Shown: in pieces, positions 37,159-49,319 of the stretch | Layout of the letters: each line of letters starts with the position of its first letter | Numbering within the stretch: position 1 is the first letter of the stretch | Source: Phytoseiulus persimilis | Taxonomy: Eukaryota > Arthropoda > Arachnida > Mesostigmata > Phytoseiidae | Direction: 5' to 3' | Assembly: GCA_037576195.1 (NCBI GenBank) | Contig: CM075102.1 | Coordinates: 33,228,745-33,292,744, forward strand | Length of the DNA: 64,000 nucleotides | Program-made: the position numbers and the translations under genes | Notes under the pieces: model-generated | Database searches by the model: none | What the model was told of the DNA's origin: nothing | What the model saw: the letters and a program-made list of their open reading frames with translations, nothing else

Positions 37159-40100
37159 CGTCCTATCCCAGTTACCCGAATCCCAGTTACCCGACTCCAA
37201 ATTAGCCTCTCTCACCGCCAAATCCTCACGCTCTAGAGTCTAGGTCTAGAGTCACGACGGATCCCTAGGAGAAGCATAGGAACTGACTGAAAGAGATATC
37301 CAAAGAGATTATTCAAAGTCGTGTTCGTGCAGTGAAGTACAGTCCTGGGTTAGGTTAGGCTCTTTGGCGGATGCAGACACTCTAGTTCCCGCTAAACCTA
37401 GCGGCGCCGCCGGACCGACCTCACCCTCTAAAAAACTTGCGCGCAGACGCCCTGCAAAGACCAAGTCACTCCAACGGTAGGCCACGCGCTGAACGGACCG
37501 AGTTGGAGTAGTTAAACTAGAAGTTGTTAAAAAACTGGTAATATCGAGAGCTGAAGTTAGTCCCAGGTCGGGCAAAGTCCAAGAAGGAACCAGGCAGAGT
37601 CACACACGCCGGTGAGTTCATGGGGATCGAGTCCCACACAAAACCCCCGAAAAGCCAGTTTTTCGAGAATATCTCGAAAACGGAAAAAAAATTAGGGAAA
37701 ACTTCCGTTGACTCTTTCGACGAAGGTCACCGAGCCTCGTCGAAAATATCAACAAAAAGAAGTAGTCAGCTAGGCAATTTTAGTAAAAAAATCCAATTTT
37801 TACCACGCCAATACTCAAGTGCCGGTAGCTCGTCACGATCGGGTACCAGTTACCCGAATCCCAGTTACCTGAATCCCAGTTACCCGAATCCCAGTTACTC
37901 GAATCCAAATTACCCCACCTCACCGCTAAATCCTCATGCGCTGAACTCCATGTCCGATTCGCGCCGACAGAACTTCGGAAGTTCAAGTCAGCCAATACTG
38001 CCTCTCCCTCAAGGATGACGTTACCCAAGAGTTCCAGTCTCCTATCCCGATTGAAGTTCACGATATTTCTAGTAGGTCTCCGTGGAGACGTCCTTCACAA
38101 AGAGCCTAACCTCTGACTACCGCTGATTTATTAGCGTGTTTTATACTTATTGGCAGCCCTGGCTGCGAGCTCGGAAGAATCAACTTAAACCTCTGATATA
38201 TGATTAACGGGGTACCGGATCGGGCTCCCAGTTGCACGACTGGACTCGCCAGTCCGCCTAGGTCCGGAAACCGGTGTAACCTCCGTTTGACCTTGTCAAG
38301 GTGACTTTTCGAAATAATGCCCCTAGGGGCTTGAAAATGTGATTTTTGAATTTATCGACCCCGATTTACCAGGGACTTAGTCCTGCGGGGCGCCCCCAAG
38401 TCCCTGCTCGGGAAGGTAGGAGAATTAAACCGATCCGGCCACGTGGTGACGAGCCGTCCTATCCCAGTTACCCGAATCCCAGTTACCCGACTCCAAATTA
38501 CCCTCTCTCACCGCCAAATCCTCACGCTCTAGAGTCTAGGTCTAGAGTCACGACGGATCCCTAGGAGAAGCATAGGAACTGACTGAAAGAGATATCCAAA
38601 GAGATTATTCAAAGTCGTGTTCGTGCAGTGAAGTACAGTGCTGGGTTGGGTTAGGTTAGGTTAGGCTCTTTGGCGGATGCAGACACTCTAGTTCCCGCTA
38701 AACCTAGCGGCGCCGCTGGACCGACCTCACCCTCTGAAAAACTTGCGCGCAGACGCCCTGCAAAGACCAAGTCACTCCAACGGTAGGCCACGCGCTGAAC
38801 GGAGTGAGTTCGAGTAGTTAAACTAGAAGTTGTTAAAAAACTGGTAACACCGAGAGCTGAAGTTAGTCCCAGGTCGGGCAAAGTCCAAGAAGGAACCAGG
38901 CAGAGTGACACACGCCGGTGAGTTCCTGGGGATCGAGTCCCACACAAAACCCCTGAAAAGCCCGTTTTTCGAGTATATCTCGAAAACGGAAAAAAAATTA
39001 GGGAAAACTTCCGTTGACTCTTTCGACGAAGGTCACCGAGCCTCGTCGAAAATATCAACAAAAAGAACTAGTCAGCTAGGCAATTTTAGTAAAAAAAATC
39101 CAATTTTTACCACGCCAATACTCAAGTGCCGGTAGCTCGTCACGGTCGGGTACCAGTTACCCGAATCCCAGTTACCTGAATCCCAGTTACCCGAATCCCA
39201 GTTACCCGAATCCCAGTTACTCGAATCCAAATTACCCCACCTCACCGCTAAATCCTCATGCGTTGAACTCCATGTCCGATTCGCGCGCCGACAGAACTTC
39301 GGAAGTTCAAGTCAGCCAATACTGCCTCTCCCTCAAGGATGACGTTACCCAAGAGTTCCAGTCTCCTATCCCGATTGAAGTTCACGATATTTCTAGTAGG
39401 TCTCCGTGGAGACGTCCTTCACAAAGAGCCTAACCTCTGACTACCGCTGATTTATTAGCGTGTTTTATACTTATTGGCAGCCCTGGCTGCGAGCTCGGAA
39501 GAATCAACTTAAACCACTGATATCTGATTAACGGGGTACCGGATCGGGCTCCCAGTTGCACGACTGGACTCGCCAGTCCGCCTAGGTCCGGAAACCGGTG
39601 TAACCTCCGTTTGACCTTGTCAAGGTGACTTTTCGAAATAATGCCCCTAGGGGCTTAAAAATGTGATTTTTGAATTTATCGACCCCGATTTACCAGGGAC
39701 TTAGACCTGCGGGGCGCCCCCAAGTCCCTGCTCGGGAAGGTAGGAGAATTAAACCGATCCGACCACGTGGTGACGAGCCGTCCTATCCCAGTTACCCGGA
39801 TCCCAGTTGCCCGACTCCAAATTACCCTCTCTCACCGCCAAATCCTCACGCTCTAGAGTCTAGGTCTAGAGTCACGACGGATCCCTAGGAGAAGCATAGG
39901 AACTGACTGAAAGAGATATCCAAAGAGATTATTCAAAGTCGTGTTCGTGCAGTGAAGTACAGTGCTGGGTTAGGTTAGGTTAGGCTCTTTGGCGGATGCA
40001 GACACTCTAGTTCCCGCTAAACCTAGCGGCGCCGCTGGACCGACCTCACCCTCTGAAAAACTTGCGCGCAGACGCCCTGCAAAGACCAAGTCACTCCAAC

Positions 40101-40168
40101 GGTAGGCCACGCGCTGAACGGAGTGAGTTCGAGTAGTTAAACTAGAAGTTGTTAAAAAACTGGTAACA
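37159..40168 (+). repeat. Complex satellite, about 1.3-kb unit, array B
   Basis: Two full units (37159-38454 and 38455-39778) and a partial third (39779-40168) stand head to tail and are closely similar to array A. Copy number of the internal 15-bp motif differs between units: the second cluster has about four copies near 37850-37905 and about five near 39150-39225, against three in array A near 10830-10880. The first unit has lost 2 bp in GCGCGCCGACAG (near 37960), breaking a frame open in others. The array stops in mid-unit at the ambiguous base 40169. Confidence 0.88.
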
Positions 40169-40169
40169 N
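40169..40169. other. Ambiguous base at an abrupt satellite/unique junction
   Basis: The only N in the window. The satellite reads up to GGTAACA-N-C, as in earlier units (GGTAACACCGAGAG), and then switches at once to unrelated unique sequence. This is what a collapsed or closed assembly gap inside a tandem array would look like. The true length of array B is probably unknown. Confidence 0.7.
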
Positions 40170-41650
40170 CGTGATTGAAGCTGTAGGCGCAACGATTAAG
40201 CAATCGATTGGTTCAGGATTAGATAGAGTAGTCTGTTTTCGAAAACGACGTTGGCTGCATAGAACAATAGCACGGCTTGATTGCGTCACAGAAAAGGTGA
40301 AATCATGAGAAAATCGCTCGTTCGTTTGCTGCTGATTCGGATTGTAATACACTGGTGATCAAAAGGATCTAAAATTCTGATCTGCTTTTCTATGTCTCGT
40401 CCGTTCCTCTACAGGCGCGTCTTCAACAGAAATCCAAGTACCGCGTTCTGCCGAAAACACAGGCGACAGTTTGCACCGATGGCACAGTAATAAAGAGTGG
40501 ACAAAATAAATATTCTCGTCATCGATTTTTCTTTTCGCCGCCACCTGATTTTATCCGGAGAACCTCGAGTACCCCGTATGACGATCATGGCACATCGTCA
40601 CGTGCCCTCCTGAATGCAAGGGCCGCACTCTCGGAGCACGTGAGCTCCGAGCTCTCTGTTTGAGAAAGAACTCAACGGACAAAACTAGTATCGATAGCCA
40701 CAACATGAGTGCTTGGAAGCATCGGACGTTTACGGAAAAATCGATGCAGATTCTTCTCGAAGCTCCGCTCGAACCAAGTTCCGACTCCCCGGTCGCAGTA
40801 TTTTTTCGTTATAATGTCGAACCGACCATGTCCAATTGCCATTCGTTCCTTGAGCAATGCATGATTCCGATTCGACGCGAAAGTCGACCAAAGAGGTCAA
40901 CGATGGGTCTGAGTCTCATCCGCATAACAATGCTTATTATCAGAGGCTCCAGAAGTCACACAGGGGATTCAGCCGCGAAGGACACATTGTCACGGTCTCA
41001 TTCAAAAGAATTCAGATGGTTTTATTGTCGAGCAGTTTCTCCGCATTGCCCTTAATCGTTGCCCTGGACACGAGACGCACGGATCATTATCGAAAGGATC
41101 TCCCGAAAGGTTGTCTCCTTTACCATAAGTTCTCCGGGAGTGCCGTTTTCGGGAGGGTGCTCACGATCGTGGTTCGAATACCCAGATAGTTAATCCGATC
41201 GGTTGGAAATCAGTATCAGGAATAACACGTCTCGCTCCCGATTCCTTTCTTGTGTGGAAAAAATCCAACAACCCCCGCGTGTCTGTTGAGCGAGTCACCC
41301 AGCAGAGCAGTTCTACTTGGAGCTCAGGGAACTATTATTGCAAAGGGGTGTCCGCCAGCGCCGTCCTCAGATTTCATCGAAAACAGAATAAATCATTTGA
41401 AACATTCATTAGCGTCTCTGGACCATCGAGAATATCTCATCCATTGGCTGCAGGTCGCCGTGGAATTGCCTGCTGACGCCGGGAATTCGCGCTCACATCT
41501 AACCTCGGGCTCGCTGATGAACAAGAAGTCACAGTGTAGCGATTGAAGATAGAAATAACCTCCCAGCTGTTTTTTTTTCGAATTCCGAATTCGGGTCTCC
41601 AATCGATAGCGCGCATCTTCCCCTCAACCAGACATTGCACGAGTCATACC
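40170..41650. other. 1.5-kb stretch with no recognised gene
   Basis: Unique sequence between the satellite and the tRNA. Only short overlapping open frames are present, with no family resemblance, repeats or structured RNA that I can see. Confidence 0.5.
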
Positions 41651-41723
41651 GCCGAAATAGCTCAGTTGGGAGAGCGTTAGACTGAAGATCTAAAGGTCCC
41701 TGGTTCGATCCCTGGTTTCGGCA
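41651..41723 (+). tRNA. tRNA-Phe: tRNA-Phe (anticodon GAA)
   Basis: A 73-nt cloverleaf without intron. The acceptor stem is GCCGAAA paired with TTTCGGC, with discriminator A at 41723. The D arm begins GCTCAGTTGGGAGAGC, the anticodon stem is TTAGA/TCTAA around the loop CTGAAGA, and the T loop is TTCGATC. The internal promoter B box (GGTTCGATCCC, 41702-41712) and the A box near 41658 are intact. The T stem is CCTGG against CCTGG, so the middle pair (positions 51 and 63) is a T-T mismatch where animal tRNA-Phe usually has a pair. CCA is not encoded, as expected for a nuclear gene. Confidence 0.95.
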
Positions 41724-41727
41724 ATAC

Positions 41728-41733
41728 TTTTTT
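41728..41733 (+). terminator. RNA polymerase III terminator of tRNA-Phe
   Basis: A run of six T on the coding strand starts 5 nt after the tRNA end, the usual Pol III stop signal. Confidence 0.85.
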
Positions 41734-43648
41734 GAGTTCCGAAGGACCGGAGCGAGCGGTGATCGGCATGCCGCAATGCTTCGTGCTCTGTCAGCATGTG
41801 AATCAGTCTCGAGCCATATTTGGCAAACGCTTGTGCACAACCATGCTTAGGGGCTTGAATGATGTGCACCTATTCGTCTGCGCAGATCGCGAGCGTAACT
41901 TGAATCCTCCACAAAACCGCGATCCGACTCGAGGGCGCTCGCCGTGATTGGCGCAACCGGGTTTCGTTACAGCAACATATGTACGTCCCTTGTGGCGCGT
42001 GGATTTCAGATTGCGGCTGGAACGGATGATCGCGATCCAGTGGAAACCGCACCCCCTACGGACTCTCGGGGTGGAAATAGGATCGATCCTGACGTGCGAC
42101 TCTTGAATCGCAAGAAGCGATCGCTCTACGAGGCTTCAGGGATTCCTGGGAGACGAGCTCGAGTTTCGAGAGATATCGATTAAAGTATTTTCCGACTTCC
42201 TCCGATTCTCCTTAACGGTACACAGATTCCCATAGTGTGAGTTTTATGATTCGATGAACCCATCGCGCTCTCTATCCGAACGTTTTCCATTAGCTGTGGA
42301 TGAAACTGAGGGAAAATGTCGGAAAGTACCCTTGTGGCGGACCTGTCGAGCTCTTCGGGTTTCACTACATACACCAGTTTGTTTCGTTTATCGTTCCGTC
42401 GCCCGAACGGGCGGCTGTGAGCCCGAGTGCAGTCTGTAATTTTTGTCAGGATTTTTCCTGCTTTGCCGATGTCCGCGGCGGTCTCGGAACGCGACGCCCA
42501 GCTCCGGGCCCCAACGGACCCAGCCGCCTCTGAACCTCGCTCCTCACGGGGAGACGAGAAATGCAAAGCCGATGGAGAGACACGGCTCTTCCATTGTGTA
42601 CGAGAGATAGTTCTCGATGAGAGAATCACGGTCAGATGCTATTCGCAATCGCTAACGAGCGCCACCCCGCGTTGTCCTCCAATCATCGCATATCGATTCC
42701 AAACTGGATCCAGATCGAACGAATGAAGAATCTCCCACTTGGCACAGGGACTCAGAATAAAGCTGACGGACTCTCAAAAGTTCTCAGTCCACGTCTTCCG
42801 TTTCACTGGCTGCACGCAGGAGTGGTCGGATCGCGGGAGTTCGACGATTGCCGTACTAACCATTCCAGGAATTTCCGGGCTGACATCCAGGGAGTCATCA
42901 ATGGTTCATTTTCTGGGGCGAGACCCGTCGCGTTTGCCACCGAGCTCGTCGTGAAGTACGTGGCAACGGCGTAAGGCCTCCAAGTCCGAACAGGGGGTTC
43001 CGATTGCACGCTCAACTCTCCGGCCGGAGATCGTCGTGAATTCGTTCCGGCGGTGCGTTGACGACGAGAAGCTCACAATAGTTTCGTGACCTCTTCGCGC
43101 ATATCCAATATCCTTAGTTCCCCTTGTCGCTCGGACTCGGTTTCGCCTTGCCCTCAAGACGTGCCTGCCATTCCTCTTCTTCAGTACCCCCTACCCCGGC
43201 AAATCTCAACACGAGAAGGAGAATCCTGCAAACGGTTGTACGTGTTTCTGGTTGTAAACAGCTCTTCGGGCATCCGGGAGGAAGCTCGGGATTTGGCTAT
43301 GAATACCATCTCGGACAAAGACATTTCGTTCTAGCTGTTGATCTACAAGCTGGGAATATTCCAGTGGGCGAGGCGATGCATCTTCCTCAGCTCCGTGCGC
43401 TCCGATAAGCCCAGGTTCTGGAAACGTCCCATGCGGCTAACGAAAACTCATCCTGAAAAGAAAAAGAACCCGGCTTGCTTCTGGTGACTAGTGCTCTCCT
43501 CTCTGGAACCTAAATATACCCGGCAAGTCAGCAAAGACTATGGCCGCCTCCAGATCGCGGCTCTGCGTCTTGTTCTAACCCTCTCTTCAACGGCCGGCAG
43601 GCCAACCGGGCGACCAGTAACGCGGCCAACATGTGTCAAAATTAGGCT
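41734..43648. other. 1.9-kb stretch between the tRNA and the formin gene
   Basis: No gene that I can support; open frames of 150 codons or fewer overlap on both strands. The right end should contain the promoter of the long formin transcript. Confidence 0.5.
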
Positions 43649-43653
43649 TCAGT
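43649..43653 (+). promoter_or_regulatory. Possible initiator (Inr) for the long formin transcript
   Basis: TCAGT, the core of the arthropod initiator consensus, lies 73 bp before the candidate start codon at 43722. No TATA box is present upstream. The motif is short and could occur by chance; only 5'-end transcript mapping would settle it. Confidence 0.25.
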
Positions 43654-43721
43654 CGACAGTGTAAATTCTAGCTGTAGTTTAAATTCCGAAGAATTCGAGT
43701 GTGAACGCAGAGGGAGGAATA

Positions 43722-46700
43722 ATGTCGAATCGCTACAGCGGCTATTACGTGAGTAGCCAGATTTCCAAACGACTTTTCTTCGAGGAAAACAGTTCAGTGC
43801 AGTGGTTGTGCGCTGCGGGTATTCTTGTCGCGGACGGGTTGAATCTCTCTCGGAGTCCGCATTGTAGTCTTAGCCGGATTCATTCTCGAGGATTGTGACC
43901 GAGACTCTCCAAAATCGGGATCCCGTCGTTGGACGAAATTTCTCTGGAGGAAAACTCCACAGCTATCTCTGGTCGAGCTGGGCCGAGATTTCTTTGTTGT
44001 TCTCTCGAAAGCTTTGTGGTGTAAGCAAACCACTCAGTCAGTATGAAATACGTTTACACGACCCACTCCGCTGCTTCGGCCTTCGCTGATGGAACCCAGT
44101 CTCTTTCTTCCGGACTTTCTATTGAGCCGCGTCTCTCCCAATTGTGGAAATCACTTGATCGATGTCGCTATCCATGAGAGTGGCTCCGGAATGACGGATG
44201 AGTGTATGGGTCGTTCGAATTACCGAGCAACCGGAAGCGGGAGCTCAGGGAAGATTGACTGCATGAGTGCAATCGTTTAAGGGAACTCGACGGTGAGTTC
44301 TCGATATCGGGCAGGAGCATTAGCGTTTTTTCACGACGTGGCAGCGATTCCCGCTGCGCTGTTCTGCAGCGATCACCTGCACCGTTTGTTTGTGGCGAGG
44401 GGCTGTTCCCAGAATCTCCAGAATGATTCAGTTCCGAGCATGTGAATCAATAAGGTGCAACGACTCGCAAAGGTCGTCAGCTGGCGTCACTCGATCGAGT
44501 TTCAGGGATAACGCACGCGAACCACTCCAGGCGGGGAGAAAATCTTCAATTCGATTGGATTTGAGTATCATTATCCTTACGATCAGACAAGATCGAACAG
44601 TCGAACAAGATATCGAGTCAGACTTCGTCCCAACCCAAGTTCGCATTGTTTCAGCCCTCTTACCGGAGGACAGCGTCTCCGTCATTCTCTGCGCAATTCA
44701 ACAACCTCACGTTCGGCAGCAGCAGCAGCAGTTACAGGCCCAGCGCCGCGCTTTCCTCGGCGAGCTCCTCCATAGCGAACAAATACCCGAGTAGCGTCAA
44801 GGACGCCAGATCCGGAAGCTCTCAGACAAGCTTCCCGTACAGAACAACGCCAGGCTCGGGTTATACGTCCGACCATGGCAGATCGGGTCACATGTCCGAC
44901 ACTAGTCGACAAGCCGCGGATCAACGAAGCAGTTTGAGGCCTCCGCCCGGGAGAGGTGGCTACAGCTCCGATGCCAACAGGTCCAGTTACGCGCCATCCG
45001 ATGCCAGAAGCTCCTACATCGACTACAATGACAGAAGCCAGAGGAACAATTACGAGAAGCCGGCCGCTCACACTCGATCAGTGTACGACTCCTACCGGGG
45101 CAACGGTGGATCAGGCTATCCTTCGCCGTATAGCTCGAAATCGAACCTCTACTCACACGAACCTGGTCCACACTTGAGGGAAAAGTCGCCCTCCAGACCG
45201 GCTTTCCACAGACAGGACTCCTCGCAGGACAAGTTTTCGACGGGAAGGCCAGCGTTCCAACGCCAGGACAGCGGATCCCGCGATTATCAGAGTGTCAATT
45301 TCAACAATCGACCCAGCTCGGACGGCAGACAGGATGCCAGCACGGAGAGACCCCCCTCTCGTCTGGTGGCGTTGCAGCGGCAAGATAGCGGCTCCAGAGA
45401 TTACCAGAGCACCAATTACGCGAGCCGCGGAAATCTCGAGCGGCAAGATTCAATCGGGGACCGTCCATCGTCCCGCTACGATACCACGAGGAGCTATCAA
45501 CCGATGAAGTTTGGAAGTCAGAACGCGCTGGGTCGACCGGAATATGGAGAAAAATCCGGCCAGCCCAGCCGCGTTCCGTTCCAGAGACAAGATTCGTCGC
45601 CCAGTGATTATGGGTACAGGAACGAGAGGGGCTCCGGTCTCGGTTTCCCCCTCCGCGGCGGCTCCCTCAAGCTCCCAGAGAGATCGGACGCCGGTTTTCA
45701 GTCGAAAGATTACAAAAACGCTCTCTCCCCTCTCGACCTGCCGCGTGACAAAACCAGCGGGTACGGCTCCGCTGGTTACCAGTCGGATGTCAATCGATCG
45801 GGAGCGGCCACACCGACGCGATCTCCGTCCCCGTTCACCCGACAGAACTCTTACGACAGCTCCAGAATCGCGAGCGAGCTCAGCTCCGTGGCGAAAGCGA
45901 TCCAGCAGTTCAGCCTAACACCGAAACCGAGCTTGCCCTCGTCGTGGAGAGCCCCCTCGACCACGTTCCAGCCGTTCGAAACGCCCTCTCGACGGGTGTA
46001 TTACGTCGCGCCGAATCGGTCGCCGTACAGCAGTCTCTCTCGCACTTCGTCCTACAAAACACCAGAAACGAAACCGAATCTGGCCCCGGCCGATTTCTGC
46101 AACTCGGATTCGGAGGACTCCGATAGCGACACCGGGAAGTCGGTGGAATACCTCATCTGCCGCTCGACTTCGCCGTCGACGACGTATCGTCCGGAGGACG
46201 ATGAGAATCGCATCTCGTCCCTGAGTAAATTGGAGAAACCGGCCAAGAAACGCTTTCCGGTCGGGAAAATCTGCGCTACGGTCCAGGTCGACTCTCAGGA
46301 CATCAAGAAAGCGTTCGCGCCGAAGCTGGCGATTCCGTGCGCGGAGAAAGCCACCCATCAGTCGAAGAGCTCGCCGACCGATGCCGTACCGGCGTACGCC
46401 TACTATGGGAAGTTTTCCACCGCGACCGCACCGTCAGCCGCCAGCATCACCGCGAACAACAAGCTCGCTCGACCTGCTGCAGGACAATCACCCGACACGT
46501 CTCCCACGTCGCCTGAGAAGTTGCCTTCTCCGCAGTGGCCACTCAAGAAGTCTCCGTCCCCGAACGACGAAAACAGGAGATCGAGGGAGATTCGCAGACG
46601 GAAGAGCAAGGAAGACATGTCGGACAGCCGGAGAAGTCGAGAGGAGATAAAGATGTCGCGCAACAGTCGCGAGGATTTGTTGGAGCAGGGAAGTCGTCGG

Positions 46701-49319
46701 GAAGATGCTGACGAGAAACGCAAGAGCCGAGACGATCTTTCCGAGCACGAGAAACCCTCCGATGAACACAAAGAAATCCTACGCAGCAAACAAGATGACC
46801 GCGAAAACATTCGCAAACGCCGCGACGATGAGCCAGTTGTCAACGACACGATAGAGCAGGAGAAACAGAAACTGGCGAACGTGAACAAAGATTTCCGGAA
46901 GTCAGTTCTGAACATGAACCTCTCTGAGAAGGAGAGAGAGGAATACCTGAGACTTCAGAAGGCCAAGAGAAAAGCCTTGCGTCGCGCCGGGAAACCCATG
47001 GAGAAGGAATCCGACACCGAGATACTCCAGTCGTCGTCGGACGACTCTGAATGCGACGGCTCGTCACGCCGCGAAATCTCGAGGAGCCATTCGCAGAAGA
47101 GCGTTCACAAGCACGAAATCAAGCGCACTCCATCCGCTTCGCGGGTCCGGGGAGATTCCGGATCGTCTTCGATGTCGGACGACGAAGACGTTTCCCAGAA
47201 GCGTCGCTCTTTCCGTCGCAAGCGTCCGTCCCGCGGAAACACCCTCGAGGACCGAGCGCCCTCGCCCCAGGAAGTCCCGAGCGTCGACAAGATCCAAGAG
47301 CTCGGGGAATCATTGCTAGATGCGCCTCTGGCCCGAGCTGAAGACGACACCGAATGCGAGGAGGAACTTCAGAAAGACGTCGTCGACGTCGAAGAAGCAG
47401 AGGCGAGGATCAACGAAGTGATCCTGCATCCCGAGGTAGGCAGCGCTTCGTCGGCGTCCGATTCCGAAGCGAACGCCGGCGTTGAGAGAAGCGCCACAGT
47501 TGTGTTCAGGGGCGACACGCATCCCGCTAAGTCGCCGAGTGCCGGGAGCGGGACAGATGGCGGCGCCGTATCGCTCACTAACGGTGTGCAGAGACCGGCT
47601 TTCATTAAAATTTCCCCGCAAGATAAACCTCCCGAAGTTGTGTACTCACTTCGCAAACAGGCCGAAGAAACGAAAGCATCCTCCAACGAGCTAACAGTAC
47701 CCTCGCAACAGATACAGAAATCGCACTCTGCAGAAACAATCACCCTCCAAGTGAAGCCGGTCGAGATACAGCGATCCAGCTCGAGTCAGGCTCCCTTTTC
47801 AACCGTGTCCGGAACGGTGACGCTTGCCCCCGAACCGCCCGGTCTGGCGAGATCTTCGGAGCTTGTCGCTGAGGACAGGTCGCCAGACAGAGATTCGAAC
47901 TTAAAATACCAAACGGAATCACTATACGATCGAGCGCGGCGTGACGCGGCGGCAGCAACGAATCTCACGCCCGAAAGTTCCGATGCCTGCCCGAACGCCA
48001 TGAAATGCGCGCGACCAACGATTCAATTGTGGCAGGAGTCCGAGCCGAGAGCTTTCGCGCTGAATCGTATAACACACCCGTACAGACCCATTTACAAGCG
48101 GCCAAGCGCAACCGACACCGAGTCCGACGCTCAACAAGTTTACGAAAACTTCCGGTTCGAGGCACAAACCCCTCCGACGTCGAGGATGGCTCCGCAAATC
48201 TCCCGTCTCCAACAGCAAGACGGCGATGTGAGCTCGAGCGATTACGAAATCGTCGGTATCCCGGCTCGCCGGAAAGAACTGGTCAAGAGACGCTCGAGAG
48301 ACAGCGATTCCAGATCGAAAGAGAATTCGCCTCAAAACAGCAAGAGCAGACCGAGTAGCGTGATTGAGGTTTCGCCGAACGGGACGCAGCAACATCAACA
48401 GACGAAACAAACCATTTCCCGGGAACAGCTGGATCTCTTCGAGTACCTCCAAAGTCAACAAGAGCAAATGCAGCGGAAGGCCGAAGAACACAGAGCGCTC
48501 CACCAGAGCCGACGCAGACCGGTTTCTGTCGAGGTGGGCCCCTCAAACAGGAGCCCCGCCGCAGACATTCCGCGACTCGACACGAACACAAGCAACGCAA
48601 AACGCCCCCAAGAACTTCAGCGGTCTAGTTCCTTTAAGAACGAGAGAGCATCCCCCTCGAGCGAAACGAAGCCGTCCTGGGCCATCCACCAGGAGATCCA
48701 CGGAACGGCGCCGCTGGCCGCATGGCAAAAGCCGCAAAACAACGCACACATTCAGTTGACAAACGAAAAGGCGTCCATTCACGATTCGAAGCGACACGAT
48801 GGTGCAACAAGTCTGCCCTCGTCAGCAGTTGATTCGGCTAATCTACCACAGAGAACGGCTCCGCACACCGGCGTGACGTCCAAACGATTCTCTACCGCGT
48901 CCCCCGTTCGGAAAGGCAAAAGTCAGTTCATCGGCACCTTCAAGGACATCGACTCCTTCCTGGAGTTCTGCGACAGCGACTCCTTCGATGCCATGGAGAC
49001 GACGTTCGACAACGAGAAACGCCATGAATTCGAACCGCTGTCGCCACCGATAAAACCCTCCTCGAAGGCGCAACTGAACCGGCCCGGTAGCTTCATCGGA
49101 AGTTTCGTCGACATCGACGACATTCTCGGAGTGGAGAGCCCTTCGGCCTGTCCATTCGAAAAAGGCTCCGATCCCTTCGCTCTGTTCGACGCATCGCAGG
49201 TTAAAGTTCACGGTCCGAGGAGCTCGATGAAGCCTGAACTGAGTTCCGGGATGGAGGCGTACGATAGCAGCGCCATCAGAGTCCGGGAGGTCCAAAAGGG
49301 TCAAGGAGTTGTGAACAAG
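43722..49319 (+). CDS. Fhos: N-terminal extension of the formin: tiny first exon and 4.67-kb exon
   Basis: Exon 43722-43748 codes MSNRYSGYY and ends at a perfect GTGAGT donor. The next exon, 44655-49319, adds 1,555 codons after a TTTCAG acceptor and ends AAG|GTGAGT; read through, it would stop at TGA 49329-49331. The protein part is disordered: rich in Ser, Arg, Pro and Gln. Six F/L-x-RQ(D/N)S motifs lie at residues about 190-405, and a charged region at about 640-790 (EKQKLANVNKDFRKS, then EREEYLRLQKAKRKAL) is probably helical. Near the end are two related motifs, FIGTFKDID (48927-48953) and FIGSFVDID (49092-49118). RQDS-type sites suit basophilic kinases or 14-3-3 binding, which is inference. 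It could instead be a separate gene ending at 49331, but the absence of a nearby AATAAA and the matching phase to the formin favour one gene. Confidence 0.75.
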
